Position numbers and translations under genes: made by a program. This document shows, piece after piece, positions 28,171 to 38,140 of a stretch of DNA of 64,000 bases. The stretch comes from Serratia proteamaculans_D. GTDB lineage: Bacteria > Pseudomonadota > Gammaproteobacteria > Enterobacterales > Enterobacteriaceae. Under the pieces are notes generated by a model. That model was given only the letters and a program-made list of their open reading frames with translations. It did no database searches and was not told where the DNA came from. Location: the NCBI RefSeq assembly GCF_049959315.1, contig NZ_CP188201.1, one strand, 5' to 3'. Positions within the stretch are counted from its first letter, which is position 1. The number at the start of each line of letters is the position of its first letter.

Positions 28171-30311
28171 GCCAGAGGCATTTTCAGCACCTTCACCAGA
28201 TAACGCCCGTCCTCGGTCAATTTCGCGCCGTGGATATCGGTTTCAAAGCCCGGATAACGCTCGCCGATCGAGCACAGCATCAGCAGGAAATCGAGCACTG
28301 CACGGCTCTCTTCGGTGATCATCTCGCCCGGCATCACCAGCGGTACCCCTGGCGGATAAGGCAGGATCATGTTGGCCGCCACCTTGCCGACCAACTGATC
28401 CAGCTCGCAGGTTTCTACGTTGCCACGCACCTGTTGCTGGAACATCTGGTGCGGCGTCAGTTTCATTTCAGGCAGCACGTCAAATGCCCGCTGCATCAGG
28501 CCCGGCAGATCGTGCCGACAGATTAAACTGTGGATCCCGGCAGCCAGATCCTGAATGCGCATATTGCGGTAGAAATCCGGGTCTTCCGCGAACAGATCCG
28601 GCAGCATGTTCTTCACCCGCAGGTTGAGATCGTAAGCACGTTTGAAATCGGTCAAACCGCGCAGCAGGCTCATCGCCTTGGTTTTATCGATGCCGATGCT
28701 GAACAGGAATAACAGGTTATAAGGCCCGGTTTTTTCCACCACGATACCGCGCTCGTCCAGATACTTCGCCACCAGCGCCGCCGGTATCCCGCTCTCTTCC
28801 AGCATGCCCAGCTCATTCATGCCCGGCGTCAGGATAGTGACCTTGATTGGATCGAGGTACATGTGGTTGCTGTCGGTGTTGCCGAAACCGTGCCAATTAT
28901 CATCCGGGTTCAGCGGCCAACACTGCGCCTCGTCGATCTCCTCCGGCTGCCAGATGTCGAAGAACCAGCTGTCGCTCTCCTCCCGCAGCCGCTGCACCTC
29001 ACGGCGAAAATGCAGTGCGCGCTCCACCGAGCGATTTATCAATCGCCGCCCCGGATTGCCACGCAGCATCGCTGCGGCAGTCTCCATCGACGCTACGATG
29101 CCGTAATTCGGCGAGGTGGTGGTATGCATCATATAGGCTTCGTTAAAGGTGCTTTCGTCGTAGTCACCCTTAATGTGAATCATTGAGGCCTGCGAAAATG
29201 CCGCCAGCAGCTTGTGCGTAGACTGGGTTTCGTAGATCACCTTGCCTGGCGTGCGTTCGCCGCTCATACCGCTCTTGCCGTCGTAGATGGGATGGAAGTT
29301 GGTATAGGGCACCCAGGCCGAGTCAAAGTGAATTGAGGGTACGTCCAGCGTCTGTTTGATGTAGTCGGTGTTGTACAACAAACCGTCATAAGTGGAGTTG
29401 GTGATCACCGCATGTACCGGCCAACTGGCGTTAACCGTTGCCGCGACCCGGCCGGCAATGCTCTCGCGGGTAAATTCGTGCTGCGGGATGCCACCGAGAA
29501 TGCCATACGCATTGCGCAGCGGACGCAGATAGATAGGTACGATATCGCTCATCATCAGCAAATGGCATAAGGATTTATGGCAGTTGCGGTCAATCAATAC
29601 CGTGCTACCGGTCGGCGCCGAATACATGCCGACAATCTTGTTGGCGGTGGAGGTGCCGTTGGTCACCAGATAGCTCTGCTCGGCGTTAAAAGTACGGGCA
29701 ATATACTCTTCGGCTTCCAGATGTGGGCCGGTGTGATCCAGCAGCGATCCCAGTTCCGTCACCGAGATTGAGACATCTGCTTTTAACGTGTTGGCACCGA
29801 AAAAGTCGTAAAACAGGCAGCCGACCGGGCTTTTCTGAAAGGCAGTGCCGGCCATGTGGCCAGGAGTACAGAAAGTGTATTTTCCTTCGCGCACATAGTT
29901 GAACAGCGCCTTGGTCAACGGGGGCGTAATGGTATCTATGTATTCGGCGGTGTACTGCTGAATACGCTGCGCAATATCATCCGCCGCATTCAGAGCGTAC
30001 TCAAAGAAATACAGCGCCATGCGCATTTCATGCAGGCTGACGTCGAAGGTGGAATGGGTATTGATGAAGGCATACAACGGCAGATATTCATTCAGCTCAT
30101 TGATGTCGCTGCACAGCTCCAGGCTGTAGTCGTCCCAGTCAAAAATCACCCCACAAATACGCGCGTTGGACTCGACCAGTTTTAACAAATCACCGCTGTT
30201 TTTCGGATACACCAGTTGGAAATCCATTTCAGTCAGTGCGGTGTGAAGCTCGCGGATCGGCTCGTCTTTGTAATAAACGCCCGCTGGGCTCATGATCGCG
30301 ATGATATTCAA
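28167..30311 (-). CDS. ldcC: Lysine decarboxylase, constitutive type
   Basis: Second lysine decarboxylase, 714 residues, with the same layout as CadA: wing domain, PLP core with STHKLLAAF, and C-terminal domain. Sequence details follow E. coli LdcC rather than CadA: MNIIAIMSPAGVYYKDEPI, SLELCSDINELNEYLPLYAFINTHST (cut: CSDINELNEYLPLYAF), and ALHFRREVQRLREESD. The known LdcC has a more neutral pH optimum and weak expression. It lies next to accA as in E. coli. It converges with the MarR-type gene, the two stop codons overlapping by four bases, and has its own upstream gap after the accA terminator. Confidence 0.94.
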   Translation of the reverse strand: MNIIAIMSPAGVYYKDEPIRELHTALTEMDFQLVYPKNSGDLLKLVESNARICGVIFDWDDYSLELCSDINELNEYLPLYAFINTHSTFDVSLHEMRMALYFFEYALNAADDIAQRIQQYTAEYIDTITPPLTKALFNYVREGKYTFCTPGHMAGTAFQKSPVGCLFYDFFGANTLKADVSISVTELGSLLDHTGPHLEAEEYIARTFNAEQSYLVTNGTSTANKIVGMYSAPTGSTVLIDRNCHKSLCHLLMMSDIVPIYLRPLRNAYGILGGIPQHEFTRESIAGRVAATVNASWPVHAVITNSTYDGLLYNTDYIKQTLDVPSIHFDSAWVPYTNFHPIYDGKSGMSGERTPGKVIYETQSTHKLLAAFSQASMIHIKGDYDESTFNEAYMMHTTTSPNYGIVASMETAAAMLRGNPGRRLINRSVERALHFRREVQRLREESDSWFFDIWQPEEIDEAQCWPLNPDDNWHGFGNTDSNHMYLDPIKVTILTPGMNELGMLEESGIPAALVAKYLDERGIVVEKTGPYNLLFLFSIGIDKTKAMSLLRGLTDFKRAYDLNLRVKNMLPDLFAEDPDFYRNMRIQDLAAGIHSLICRHDLPGLMQRAFDVLPEMKLTPHQMFQQQVRGNVETCELDQLVGKVAANMILPYPPGVPLVMPGEMITEESRAVLDFLLMLCSIGERYPGFETDIHGAKLTEDGRYLVKVLKMPLA

Positions 30312-30405
30312 CGGCTGCTCCTGTCAGTTAACCACCAATCATCTATAACAACATGAAAAAACCGTGCTGTGTACCCCAAAAGCCCCCTTTTCATCAGCCA
30401 AAAAA

Positions 30406-30425
30406 AAACCGCCCGAAGGCGGTTT
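30406..30425 (-). terminator. accA terminator
   Basis: Eight-base-pair stem AAACCGCC / GGCGGTTT with the stable loop TTCG on the minus strand, followed by a long T run. It separates the dnaE-accA transcript from ldcC. Confidence 0.9.
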
Positions 30426-30445
30426 CTTGCAACGCATGACAAAAC

Positions 30446-31405
30446 TCAGCAGTAGCCGTAGTTCATCAGGCGCTGGTAACGACGGTTGAGCAACTCTTCG
30501 TTGTTCAGGCCATCGAGATCTTTCAGGTCAGCCAACAGTTGCGCTTTCAGCGCGGCTGCCATTGCAGGCACGTCGCGGTGAGCAGAACCCAAAGGCTCAG
30601 GGATCACCGAATCGATCAGCTTCAGCTCTTTCAGACGGGGAGCGGTAATGCCCATCGCTTCCGCAGCCAGAGGTGCCTTATCAGCACTCTTCCATAGAAT
30701 GGATGCACAGCCTTCCGGCGAAATAACCGAATAGGTGCTGTACTGCAGCATATTCACTTTGTCGCCCACGCCGATGGCCAATGCACCGCCAGAGCCGCCT
30801 TCGCCAATCACGGTGCAGATCACCGGGATGTTCAGGCGAGACATTTCACGCAGGTTATGGGCAATCGCTTCTGACTGGCCGCGTTCTTCCGCGCCCACAC
30901 CCGGGTATGCCCCTGGCGTGTCGATGAAAGTGATCAACGGCATCTTGAAGCGAGAAGCCATTTCCATCAGGCGCAACGCTTTGCGATAGCCTTCCGGTGC
31001 CGGCATGCCGAAGTTACGGCGGATTTTCTCTTTGGTTTCGCGGCCTTTCTGGTGACCGATGATCATCACCGGGCGACCATCCAGACGCGCAATACCACCG
31101 ACAATCGCTTTGTCATCGGCATAGGCGCGATCGCCAGCCAGTTCTTCGAAGTCGGTGAAGATGTGTTTGATATAATCCAGGGTATAAGGACGGCGCGGGT
31201 GGCGTGCCAATTGAGCAACTTGCCAAGCCCCAAGATCGGAAAAAATCTTGCGCGTCAGCTCAACGCTCTTTTCACGAAGGCGCTGAACCTCTTCGTCCAG
31301 ATTAATATCTAATTTTTCGTCTTGACGGCTGACTGCAGTCAGCGAGTCAATTTTCGCTTCCAGCTCTGCAATCGGCTGTTCAAAATCAAGAAAATTCAGA
31401 CTCAT
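30446..31405 (-). CDS. accA: Acetyl-CoA carboxylase carboxyltransferase subunit alpha
   Basis: With AccD forms the carboxyltransferase that moves CO2 from biotin to acetyl-CoA, giving malonyl-CoA, the first step of fatty-acid synthesis. 319 residues, as in E. coli. The crotonase-like fold shows FIDTPGAYPGVGAEERGQSE and GEGGSGGALAIGVGD, the latter forming the oxyanion hole. It lies 12 bases after dnaE and ends the long operon. Confidence 0.97.
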   Translation of the reverse strand: MSLNFLDFEQPIAELEAKIDSLTAVSRQDEKLDINLDEEVQRLREKSVELTRKIFSDLGAWQVAQLARHPRRPYTLDYIKHIFTDFEELAGDRAYADDKAIVGGIARLDGRPVMIIGHQKGRETKEKIRRNFGMPAPEGYRKALRLMEMASRFKMPLITFIDTPGAYPGVGAEERGQSEAIAHNLREMSRLNIPVICTVIGEGGSGGALAIGVGDKVNMLQYSTYSVISPEGCASILWKSADKAPLAAEAMGITAPRLKELKLIDSVIPEPLGSAHRDVPAMAAALKAQLLADLKDLDGLNNEELLNRRYQRLMNYGYC

Positions 31406-31417
31406 AGCATTCCTATT

Positions 31418-34400
31418 TTAGTCAAATTCCAGTTCCACCTGCTCATTACCTACCAAAGTCCGCAAATCTATCAATAAGCGGTCGGTGGGCGTCACGCGCC
31501 AGGTTGCGCCAAAACGCAGCTTGGCCCGCGCATCTTCCCGTTGATAGTAAAGATGCACTGGAATCGTCCCCGAGCGATGGGGTTCCAAAGACTGACGGAG
31601 ACGGTTCAAAAGCTGGTCATCAATTTGCCTGTCCGTCAGCGAGATAGCAAGTCCGCGAGCGTATTTTTCACGGGCTTCACTGATGTCCATTAGCTCGCGG
31701 GCGGTCATTTTAAGCCCACCGCTAAAGTCATCAAAGCTGACCTGTCCACTGGCGATCAGGATACGGTCTTTTTCCAATAAATGCTGGTATTTTTCTAACG
31801 CATCGGTGAATAACATCACTTCCAGACGGCCTGAACGGTCATCCAGCGTACAAATTCCGATGCGATTACCGCGCTTGGTGACCATAACCCGTGAGGCGAT
31901 CACCAGCCCAACGGCGGTCGTCATTTTGCCCCGATCCGTCGGGTGCATATCTTTCAAACGCTGGCCACCGGCATAGCGTTCGATTTCCTTCAGGTACTGG
32001 GTGATCGGGTGCCCGGTGAGGTACAATCCCAACGTTTCCCTTTCACCGTCCAGTACCACCTGCTCCTGCCAGCGGGGCACATTGGCGTAGGATTGCTCCA
32101 CCTGCTCCGGCGCTTCCGCCAGCACGCCAAACATGTCCACCTGGCCGATAGCTTCGGCTTTGGCATGCTGATCGGCCGCTTTCAACGCGTCACCCAATGA
32201 ATTCATCAGCGCAGCGCGATGCGGACCAAGGCGGTCGAATGCCCCGGACATGATCAGCTTTTCCAGAATGCGGCGGTTCAGTTTTTTGATATCAGAGCGC
32301 GCGCACAGGTCAAACAGATCTTTGAAGTAGCCCTGCTCGCCACTGTTACGCGCTTCAAGAATAGCTTCAATCGGCCCTTCCCCGACGCCCTTGATAGCGC
32401 CGATGCCGTAAACGATCTCGCCTTCATCGTTAACGTGGAAATGGTACTGGCCGCTGTTGATGTCCGGCGGCAGGATTTTCAACCCCATACGCCAGCATTC
32501 ATCCACCAGCCCTACCACCTTATCGGTGTTGTCCATATCGGCGGTCATTACCGCCGCCATAAACTCGGCTGGATAGTGCGCCTTCAGCCACAGAGTCTGG
32601 TATGACACCAGCGCATAGGCGGCGGAGTGCGATTTGTTGAAGCCGTAACCGGCGAATTTCTCCACCAGGTCAAAGATTTTTACCGACAGTTCACCGTCGA
32701 TACCGCGTGATTTTGCCCCATCTTCGAAACCGCCACGCTGCTTGGCCATCTCGACCGGGTTCTTTTTACCCATCGCACGACGCAACATGTCCGCGCCGCC
32801 CAGCGAATAGCCGGCCAGCACCTGGGCAATCTGCATGACCTGTTCCTGATACAGGATGATGCCGTAGGTCGGCTCCAGTACCGGCTTGAGCGACTCATGC
32901 TGCCACTGAATATCCGGGTAAGAAATCTCTTCACGGCCATGTTTACGGTCGATAAAGTTATCTACCATGCCTGACTGCAGTGGCCCAGGGCGGAACAGCG
33001 CCACCAGTGCGATCATATCTTCGAAGCAGTCGGGCTTCAGGCGTTTGATCAGGTCTTTCATGCCGCGCGATTCAAGCTGGAAGACCGCGGTGGTCTCCGA
33101 ACGCTGCAGCATGTCGAAGCTTTTCTTGTCTTCGAGCGGGATAGCGGCGATATCGATCGGTTCCAGCCCGGTCTTCGCACGGCGGGCGTTGATCATCGCC
33201 AACGCCCAGTCGATGATGGTCAGGGTACGTAGGCCCAGGAAGTCGAACTTCACCAGCCCGGCGTATTCCACGTCGTTCTTGTCAAACTGGGTAACCGGAT
33301 GCTGGCCTTCTGCGTCACAGTACAAGGGGGCGAAGTCAGTGATTTTGGTCGGTGCGATCACCACACCACCGGCGTGCTTCCCGGCGTTACGCGTCACCCC
33401 TTCCAGCTTGCGCGCCATGTCGATCAGCGCTTTGACTTCCTCATCCGCCTCGTAAATTTCCGGTAACTGCGGCTCGGCGGCAAAGGCTTTCTCCAGCGTC
33501 ATACCCGGATCGGGTGGCACCAGCTTGGAGATACGATCGACGAAGCCATACGGGTGACCCAATACGCGGCCCACGTCGCGAATAACCGCTTTCGCCGCCA
33601 TGGTACCGAAGGTAATGATCTGGGATACCGCCTCACGGCCGTACATCTCCGCCACGTGGTCAATCACCAGGTCGCGTTTTTCCATGCAGAAGTCGACGTC
33701 GAAGTCGGGCATCGAAACACGTTCCGGGTTAAGGAAACGTTCGAACAGCAGGTCAAATTCCAGCGGATCAAGATCGGTAATTTTCAGCGCATAGGCCACC
33801 AGTGAACCGGCGCCAGAACCACGGCCTGGCCCCACCGGCACGTTGTTGTCTTTCGACCACTGGATAAACTCCATCACGATCAGGAAGTAACCCGGGAAGC
33901 CCATCTGGTTGATGACTTTCAGCTCAATGTCCAGACGTTCGTCGTATTCAGGGCGGCGCTGGGCACGCACCTCCGGATCCGGGAACAGGAACTCCAGTCG
34001 ATCTTCCAGCCCTTCCTTCGACTTAAGGACCAGGAAGTCTTCGGTGGTCATATCACCGGTTGGGAACTGCGGCAGGAAGTATTCGCCAAGGCGAATTGTC
34101 ACGTTACAACGCTTGGCGATCTCTACGCTGTTGAGCAACGCCTCCGGGATGTCGGCAAACAGCTCACACATCTCGTCTTCGTCACGCATGTATTGCTGCG
34201 AGGTATAGTTACGCGGGCGCTTGGGATCATCCAACGTAAAGCCGTCGTGGATGGCAACGCGGATCTCATGAGCATCAAAGTCATCCGCTACCAGAAAACG
34301 CACATCGTTGGTGGCCACTACCGGCAACCCACGTTCGGTCGCCAACGCCACCGCAGCGTGCAGGTAGTTTTCTTCGTCCGGCCGACCGGTACGGATCAGT

Positions 34401-34906
34401 TCAAGATAATAACTGTCGGGGAAGTACTGCTGATAAAACTCCAGGCACTGCTCCACCTGCGGCTGGTTGCCGCGCAGCAGAAACTTGCCGACGTCGCCCT
34501 GACGAGCGCCAGAGAGCAGGATAAGCCCTTCACGGTGTTCAATCAGCCAGTCGCGATCGATGATTGGGCCGGCGGCGCCGTAACCGCGCTGATAGGCGCG
34601 GGAAATCAGCAGCGTCAGGTTTTGGTAACCTTCATTATTGGCGGCCAGTACGGTGAGCTGCGCCAGCTCGTCGCCCAGCACTTCGCTTTGCACATGAAAA
34701 TCCGCGCCGATGATCGGTTTGATCCCGGCGCCGTGCGCGCTGCCATAAAACTTCACCAGGCCACACAGGTTGGTAAAGTCGGTAATTGCCAAAGCGGGCA
34801 TGGCTAACGCGGCGGCTCTTTTCACCAACGGTCCGATCTTGGCTAATCCATCAATCATGGAGTAGTCACTATGAACGCGCAGGTGAATAAAACGAGGTTC
34901 GGCCAT
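31418..34906 (-). CDS. dnaE: DNA polymerase III alpha subunit
   Basis: Replicative polymerase catalytic subunit, 1162 residues (E. coli 1160). In order: PHP domain with FIHLRVHSDYSMIDG at the start, the C-family polymerase core with the catalytic aspartates in PDFDVDFCME (about 401 and 403) and KFDFLGLRTL (about 555), the GPGRGSGAGSLVAYAL loop, a helix-hairpin-helix, the beta-clamp-binding region near residue 920 (QVDMFG), and the OB fold with RVMVTKRGNRIG. Located between rnhB and accA. Confidence 0.97.
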   Translation of the reverse strand: MAEPRFIHLRVHSDYSMIDGLAKIGPLVKRAAALAMPALAITDFTNLCGLVKFYGSAHGAGIKPIIGADFHVQSEVLGDELAQLTVLAANNEGYQNLTLLISRAYQRGYGAAGPIIDRDWLIEHREGLILLSGARQGDVGKFLLRGNQPQVEQCLEFYQQYFPDSYYLELIRTGRPDEENYLHAAVALATERGLPVVATNDVRFLVADDFDAHEIRVAIHDGFTLDDPKRPRNYTSQQYMRDEDEMCELFADIPEALLNSVEIAKRCNVTIRLGEYFLPQFPTGDMTTEDFLVLKSKEGLEDRLEFLFPDPEVRAQRRPEYDERLDIELKVINQMGFPGYFLIVMEFIQWSKDNNVPVGPGRGSGAGSLVAYALKITDLDPLEFDLLFERFLNPERVSMPDFDVDFCMEKRDLVIDHVAEMYGREAVSQIITFGTMAAKAVIRDVGRVLGHPYGFVDRISKLVPPDPGMTLEKAFAAEPQLPEIYEADEEVKALIDMARKLEGVTRNAGKHAGGVVIAPTKITDFAPLYCDAEGQHPVTQFDKNDVEYAGLVKFDFLGLRTLTIIDWALAMINARRAKTGLEPIDIAAIPLEDKKSFDMLQRSETTAVFQLESRGMKDLIKRLKPDCFEDMIALVALFRPGPLQSGMVDNFIDRKHGREEISYPDIQWQHESLKPVLEPTYGIILYQEQVMQIAQVLAGYSLGGADMLRRAMGKKNPVEMAKQRGGFEDGAKSRGIDGELSVKIFDLVEKFAGYGFNKSHSAAYALVSYQTLWLKAHYPAEFMAAVMTADMDNTDKVVGLVDECWRMGLKILPPDINSGQYHFHVNDEGEIVYGIGAIKGVGEGPIEAILEARNSGEQGYFKDLFDLCARSDIKKLNRRILEKLIMSGAFDRLGPHRAALMNSLGDALKAADQHAKAEAIGQVDMFGVLAEAPEQVEQSYANVPRWQEQVVLDGERETLGLYLTGHPITQYLKEIERYAGGQRLKDMHPTDRGKMTTAVGLVIASRVMVTKRGNRIGICTLDDRSGRLEVMLFTDALEKYQHLLEKDRILIASGQVSFDDFSGGLKMTARELMDISEAREKYARGLAISLTDRQIDDQLLNRLRQSLEPHRSGTIPVHLYYQREDARAKLRFGATWRVTPTDRLLIDLRTLVGNEQVELEFD

Positions 34907-34989
34907 ATCCAGATACCTGAATCTAGGGGGCTCAGCGAACTGAACCCGGGTTAACTCTATCGCGTGCCGGCCCGGCTAGGGTCGGCAGA

Positions 34990-35583
34990 TTACAGTGCCA
35001 GCACCCTTCTAACCGGGGCAAAGCTGCGGCGATGATGCTCGGTCGCACCCAGCGCGGCCAGCCGCTCCAGATGGAAAGCGGTTGGGTAGCCTTTATGTTG
35101 CGCAAAGCCGTAGTCCGGGAATTCCCGATCCAACTCGGTCATTTCGCGGTCACGCGTGACCTTCGCCAGAATGGACGCGGCGCTGATTTCTGCCACGCGG
35201 CTATCGCCCTTCACCACCGCCTGCGAACGCATCGGTAGTTTCGGACAACGGTTACCGTCAATCAATACCATGTCCGGCGCGATATGCAATCCGGCAACCG
35301 CTCGCTGCATCGCCAGCATGGTGGCATGCAGAATGTTCAGTTGGTCAATCTCGTCCGGCTCAGCACGCCCCAGACTCCAGGAGAGTGCCTTCTCGACGAT
35401 TTCGTCATACAGCGCCAGGCGACGCTTTTCACTGAGTTTTTTCGAGTCCGCCAGCCCAACTATCGGTCGCGCAGGATCGAGGATCACTGCGGCGGTCACT
35501 ACCGCCCCGACCAAAGGACCACGGCCGACTTCGTCCACGCCGGCAATCAGCGTGGCAACAGGATAAATGAAGGGTTCAATCAT
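34990..35583 (-). CDS. rnhB: Ribonuclease HII
   Basis: Removes ribonucleotides from DNA, cutting 5' to a single ribonucleotide. The catalytic residues are seen in [12 protein letters not shown] (D17, E18), then [11 protein letters not shown] and [12 protein letters not shown]. 197 residues, compared with 198 in E. coli. The start codon overlaps the lpxB stop by four bases (ATGA), so translation is likely coupled. Confidence 0.96.
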
Positions 35584-36728
35584 GCTTTTGCCAGCTCCAA
35601 CACAGCCTGAGCGGCCTGTTCATCGGCACCACAACGGATGCTTTGGTGCAAGGTTAGAAAAGTCTGTTTCAGTTCGTCGGTTTGCGGGCTGTCTTCCAGC
35701 AACGGCATGACCGAGGCCGCCAGCTTGTCCGGTACGCAGTCGTGCTGCAACAGTTCGGTGACGATCTCACGACCGGCCAACAGATTGGGCAGCGAGACAT
35801 AGGGGGTCTTCACCAGCCGCTGCGCTATCCAGAAGGTAAACGGCTTCATGCGGTAACCCACCACCATCGGGCATTTAGCCAGCATGCACTCCAGTGCCGC
35901 AGTCCCAGAGGCCAGTAAAGCTGCGTCGCTGGCGATCATCGCCTCACGGCCCTGGCCATTGAGCAAATGGACCCTTAACTCAGGTGCCACTTCCGCCTTG
36001 ATGCGCTCGAACTGCTCACGTCGCTTGGCGTTAACCAACGGCACCACCAGTTCCAGCTCCGGATAGCGGGTGCGCAGCAACTGGGCCGTCTTCAGGAAGT
36101 CAGCGCTAAGCATCTCGACTTCAGCACCGCGGCTGCCCGGCAGCAGGGCCAGACAACGCGCATCAGGGGCAATGCCCAGTTTAGCGCGCGCAGCCAGTTT
36201 GTCCGGTTGCAGCGGCATGGCGTCGGCCATGGTATGGCCGATAAACCGACAGGGAACGTTGAAACGATCGTAAAACGCTTTTTCGAAAGGGAGAAATGCC
36301 AACACCAGATCGGTGGCTTTGCCTATTTTGAAAACGCGCTTTTGACGCCAGGCCCAAACGGACGGGCTGACATAGTGAATAGTGCGGATGCCGCGCTGTT
36401 TCAGGCGACCTTCCAGGGTGATATTGAAGTCCGGCGCGTCGATACCCACAAACACGTCCGGCTTCAGTTCGCTGAACCGACGGGTAAGATCCTTACGGAT
36501 CTTTAACAGGCGTGGCAGGCGCTCAAGCACCTCGACCACGCCCATTACCGCCAGTTCTTCCATTTCGTACCAGGTTTCGCAGCCTTCAGCCTGCATCAGC
36601 GGGCCGGCAACGCCAACAAAACGCGCGTCTGGGATCTGCGCCTTGAGCGCGCGAATTAAACCGGCGCCAAGAATGTCACCGGAAGTTTCTCCGGCGACCA
36701 ATCCGATGGTCAATGGACGATTTTGCAT
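35580..36728 (-). CDS. lpxB: Lipid-A-disaccharide synthase
   Basis: Glycosyltransferase (GT-B fold, family 19) that joins UDP-2,3-diacylglucosamine and lipid X to form the lipid A disaccharide. [20 protein letters not shown] is at the N-terminus (read here as [10 protein letters not shown] then ILGAGLI), and the donor-binding half shows [13 protein letters not shown] and [12 protein letters not shown]. 382 residues, as in E. coli. Three bases after lpxA, overlapping rnhB by four. Confidence 0.96.
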
Positions 36729-36731
36729 AGG

Positions 36732-37520
36732 TCAGCGAATAATTCCGCGGGTAGAACGACCAAAGAAATCAAGGAACTGCTGCACCACAGGCTGTTCTTT
36801 CGCCAGGGTTTCGATTTCTGTTTTCGCTTCATCCAGCGTTTTCTCGCTGCGATAAAGAATTTTGTAGGCGTTACGGATAGCCTGCATTTCATCTTTATCA
36901 AAACCACGACGCTTCAGGCCAACGGCGTTAACACCGAATGGCGTAGCGTGGTTACCCTGCGCAATGACAAAAGGAGGCACGTCCTGGGCAACGCCGGAAC
37001 AACCGCCAACCATCACGTGAGTCCCGATAATGCAGAACTGATGAATAGCCGTCATACCACCGATAATGGCATGATCGTCAATTTCCACATGGCCGGCCAG
37101 CGTGGCGTTGTTTGCCAGGATACAGGAGTTACCCACCACACAGTCGTGTGCAACATGCACGTTAACCATCAGCAGGTTGTCGTTACCTACTTTGGTCAAA
37201 CCGGTGCCCTGCGCGGTACCGCGATGAATGGTGACGCTTTCGCGGATGCGGTTGCGATCGCCAATCTCGACACGCGTCGGTTCACCCGCGTATTTCAGAT
37301 CCTGATTCACTTCACCAATAGAAGCGAACTGATAGATCTGATTATCGCGGCCGATTTTGGTCAAGCCATTCACCACAATATGGGACTTCAGTACCGTGCC
37401 TTCGCCGATTTCCACCTGGGAGCCGACGTAGCAGAAGGGACCGATGTGCACACCAGCGCCAATAACGGCGCCTTCTTCAATAATCGCGCTAGGATGGATA
37501 AAGGCGGTTTTGTCGATCAC
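36732..37520 (-). CDS. lpxA: UDP-N-acetylglucosamine acyltransferase
   Basis: First enzyme of lipid A synthesis; transfers 3-hydroxymyristate from acyl carrier protein to UDP-GlcNAc. Left-handed beta helix built of hexapeptide repeats (AIIEEGAVIGAGVHIGPF, and so on) over residues 1-190, with the catalytic histidine in the NVHVAHDCVVGN region (about 125), and a helical C-terminal domain. 262 residues, identical in length to E. coli. Three-base gaps on either side to fabZ and lpxB. Confidence 0.97.
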   Translation of the reverse strand: MIDKTAFIHPSAIIEEGAVIGAGVHIGPFCYVGSQVEIGEGTVLKSHIVVNGLTKIGRDNQIYQFASIGEVNQDLKYAGEPTRVEIGDRNRIRESVTIHRGTAQGTGLTKVGNDNLLMVNVHVAHDCVVGNSCILANNATLAGHVEIDDHAIIGGMTAIHQFCIIGTHVMVGGCSGVAQDVPPFVIAQGNHATPFGVNAVGLKRRGFDKDEMQAIRNAYKILYRSEKTLDEAKTEIETLAKEQPVVQQFLDFFGRSTRGIIR

Positions 37521-37523
37521 GGA

Positions 37524-37979
37524 TTAAGACTCCCGGCTGCGCGCACACATCATGGTTGCTTCGCAGACAATTTTGCCGTCGACGGTCGCCACGCCTTTAA
37601 AGCGCGTCAAACCACGACGAGTTTTCTCAAAGGTGACTTCCATGATCATTTGATCACCAGGCACTACCGGGCGTTTGAAGCGAGCTTCGTCAATACCGGC
37701 GAAGTAATACAACTCACCCGGCTCCAGTTTGCCGACGCTTTTAAACGCCAGAATACCGGTGGCCTGCGCCATGGCTTCCAGAATCAATACGCCTGGAAAA
37801 ATCGGCTTACCAGGGAAGTGTCCCTGGAAAAACGGCTCATTTACAGATACGTTCTTCACCGCACGCAGGAATTTGTGCTCCTCAAACTCGAGGACGCGAT
37901 CGACCAGCAAGAACGGGTAACGGTGAGGAAGCAACTCTAAAATTTCTGCAATATCCAGAGTATGAGTGTCAGTAGTCAA
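37524..37979 (-). CDS. fabZ: 3-hydroxyacyl-[acyl-carrier-protein] dehydratase
   Basis: Dehydrates 3-hydroxyacyl-ACP in fatty-acid elongation and competes with LpxA and LpxD for 3-hydroxymyristoyl-ACP. Hot-dog fold with catalytic H54 (GHFPGKPIFPG) and E68 (LILEAMAQ). The start is TTG, as in E. coli, with GGAAGAG upstream, giving 151 residues; the in-frame upstream ATG would add 25 residues not found in the family. Confidence 0.96.
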   Translation of the reverse strand: MTTDTHTLDIAEILELLPHRYPFLLVDRVLEFEEHKFLRAVKNVSVNEPFFQGHFPGKPIFPGVLILEAMAQATGILAFKSVGKLEPGELYYFAGIDEARFKRPVVPGDQMIMEVTFEKTRRGLTRFKGVATVDGKIVCEATMMCARSRES

Positions 37980-38140
37980 AATACTCTTCCTGTCTCTAAA
38001 AACTGATGGCATCAACAACACGGCCTGCGCTGCCCCCAATAAGGAGGAAGTCATGCAGGCCGCAAATTAACAACTCTTTGCGCTTTTGGTCTCATGACCA
38101 ACGCGTTTCGTTTTGTACCCAGCGAGGCGGGCGGTAGTGA

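Noticed and set aside
36723..37940. Long plus-strand frame of 405 codons opposite lpxA and fabZ
   Set aside because: Both lpxA and fabZ are clear on the minus strand; the antisense frame comes from their codon bias.
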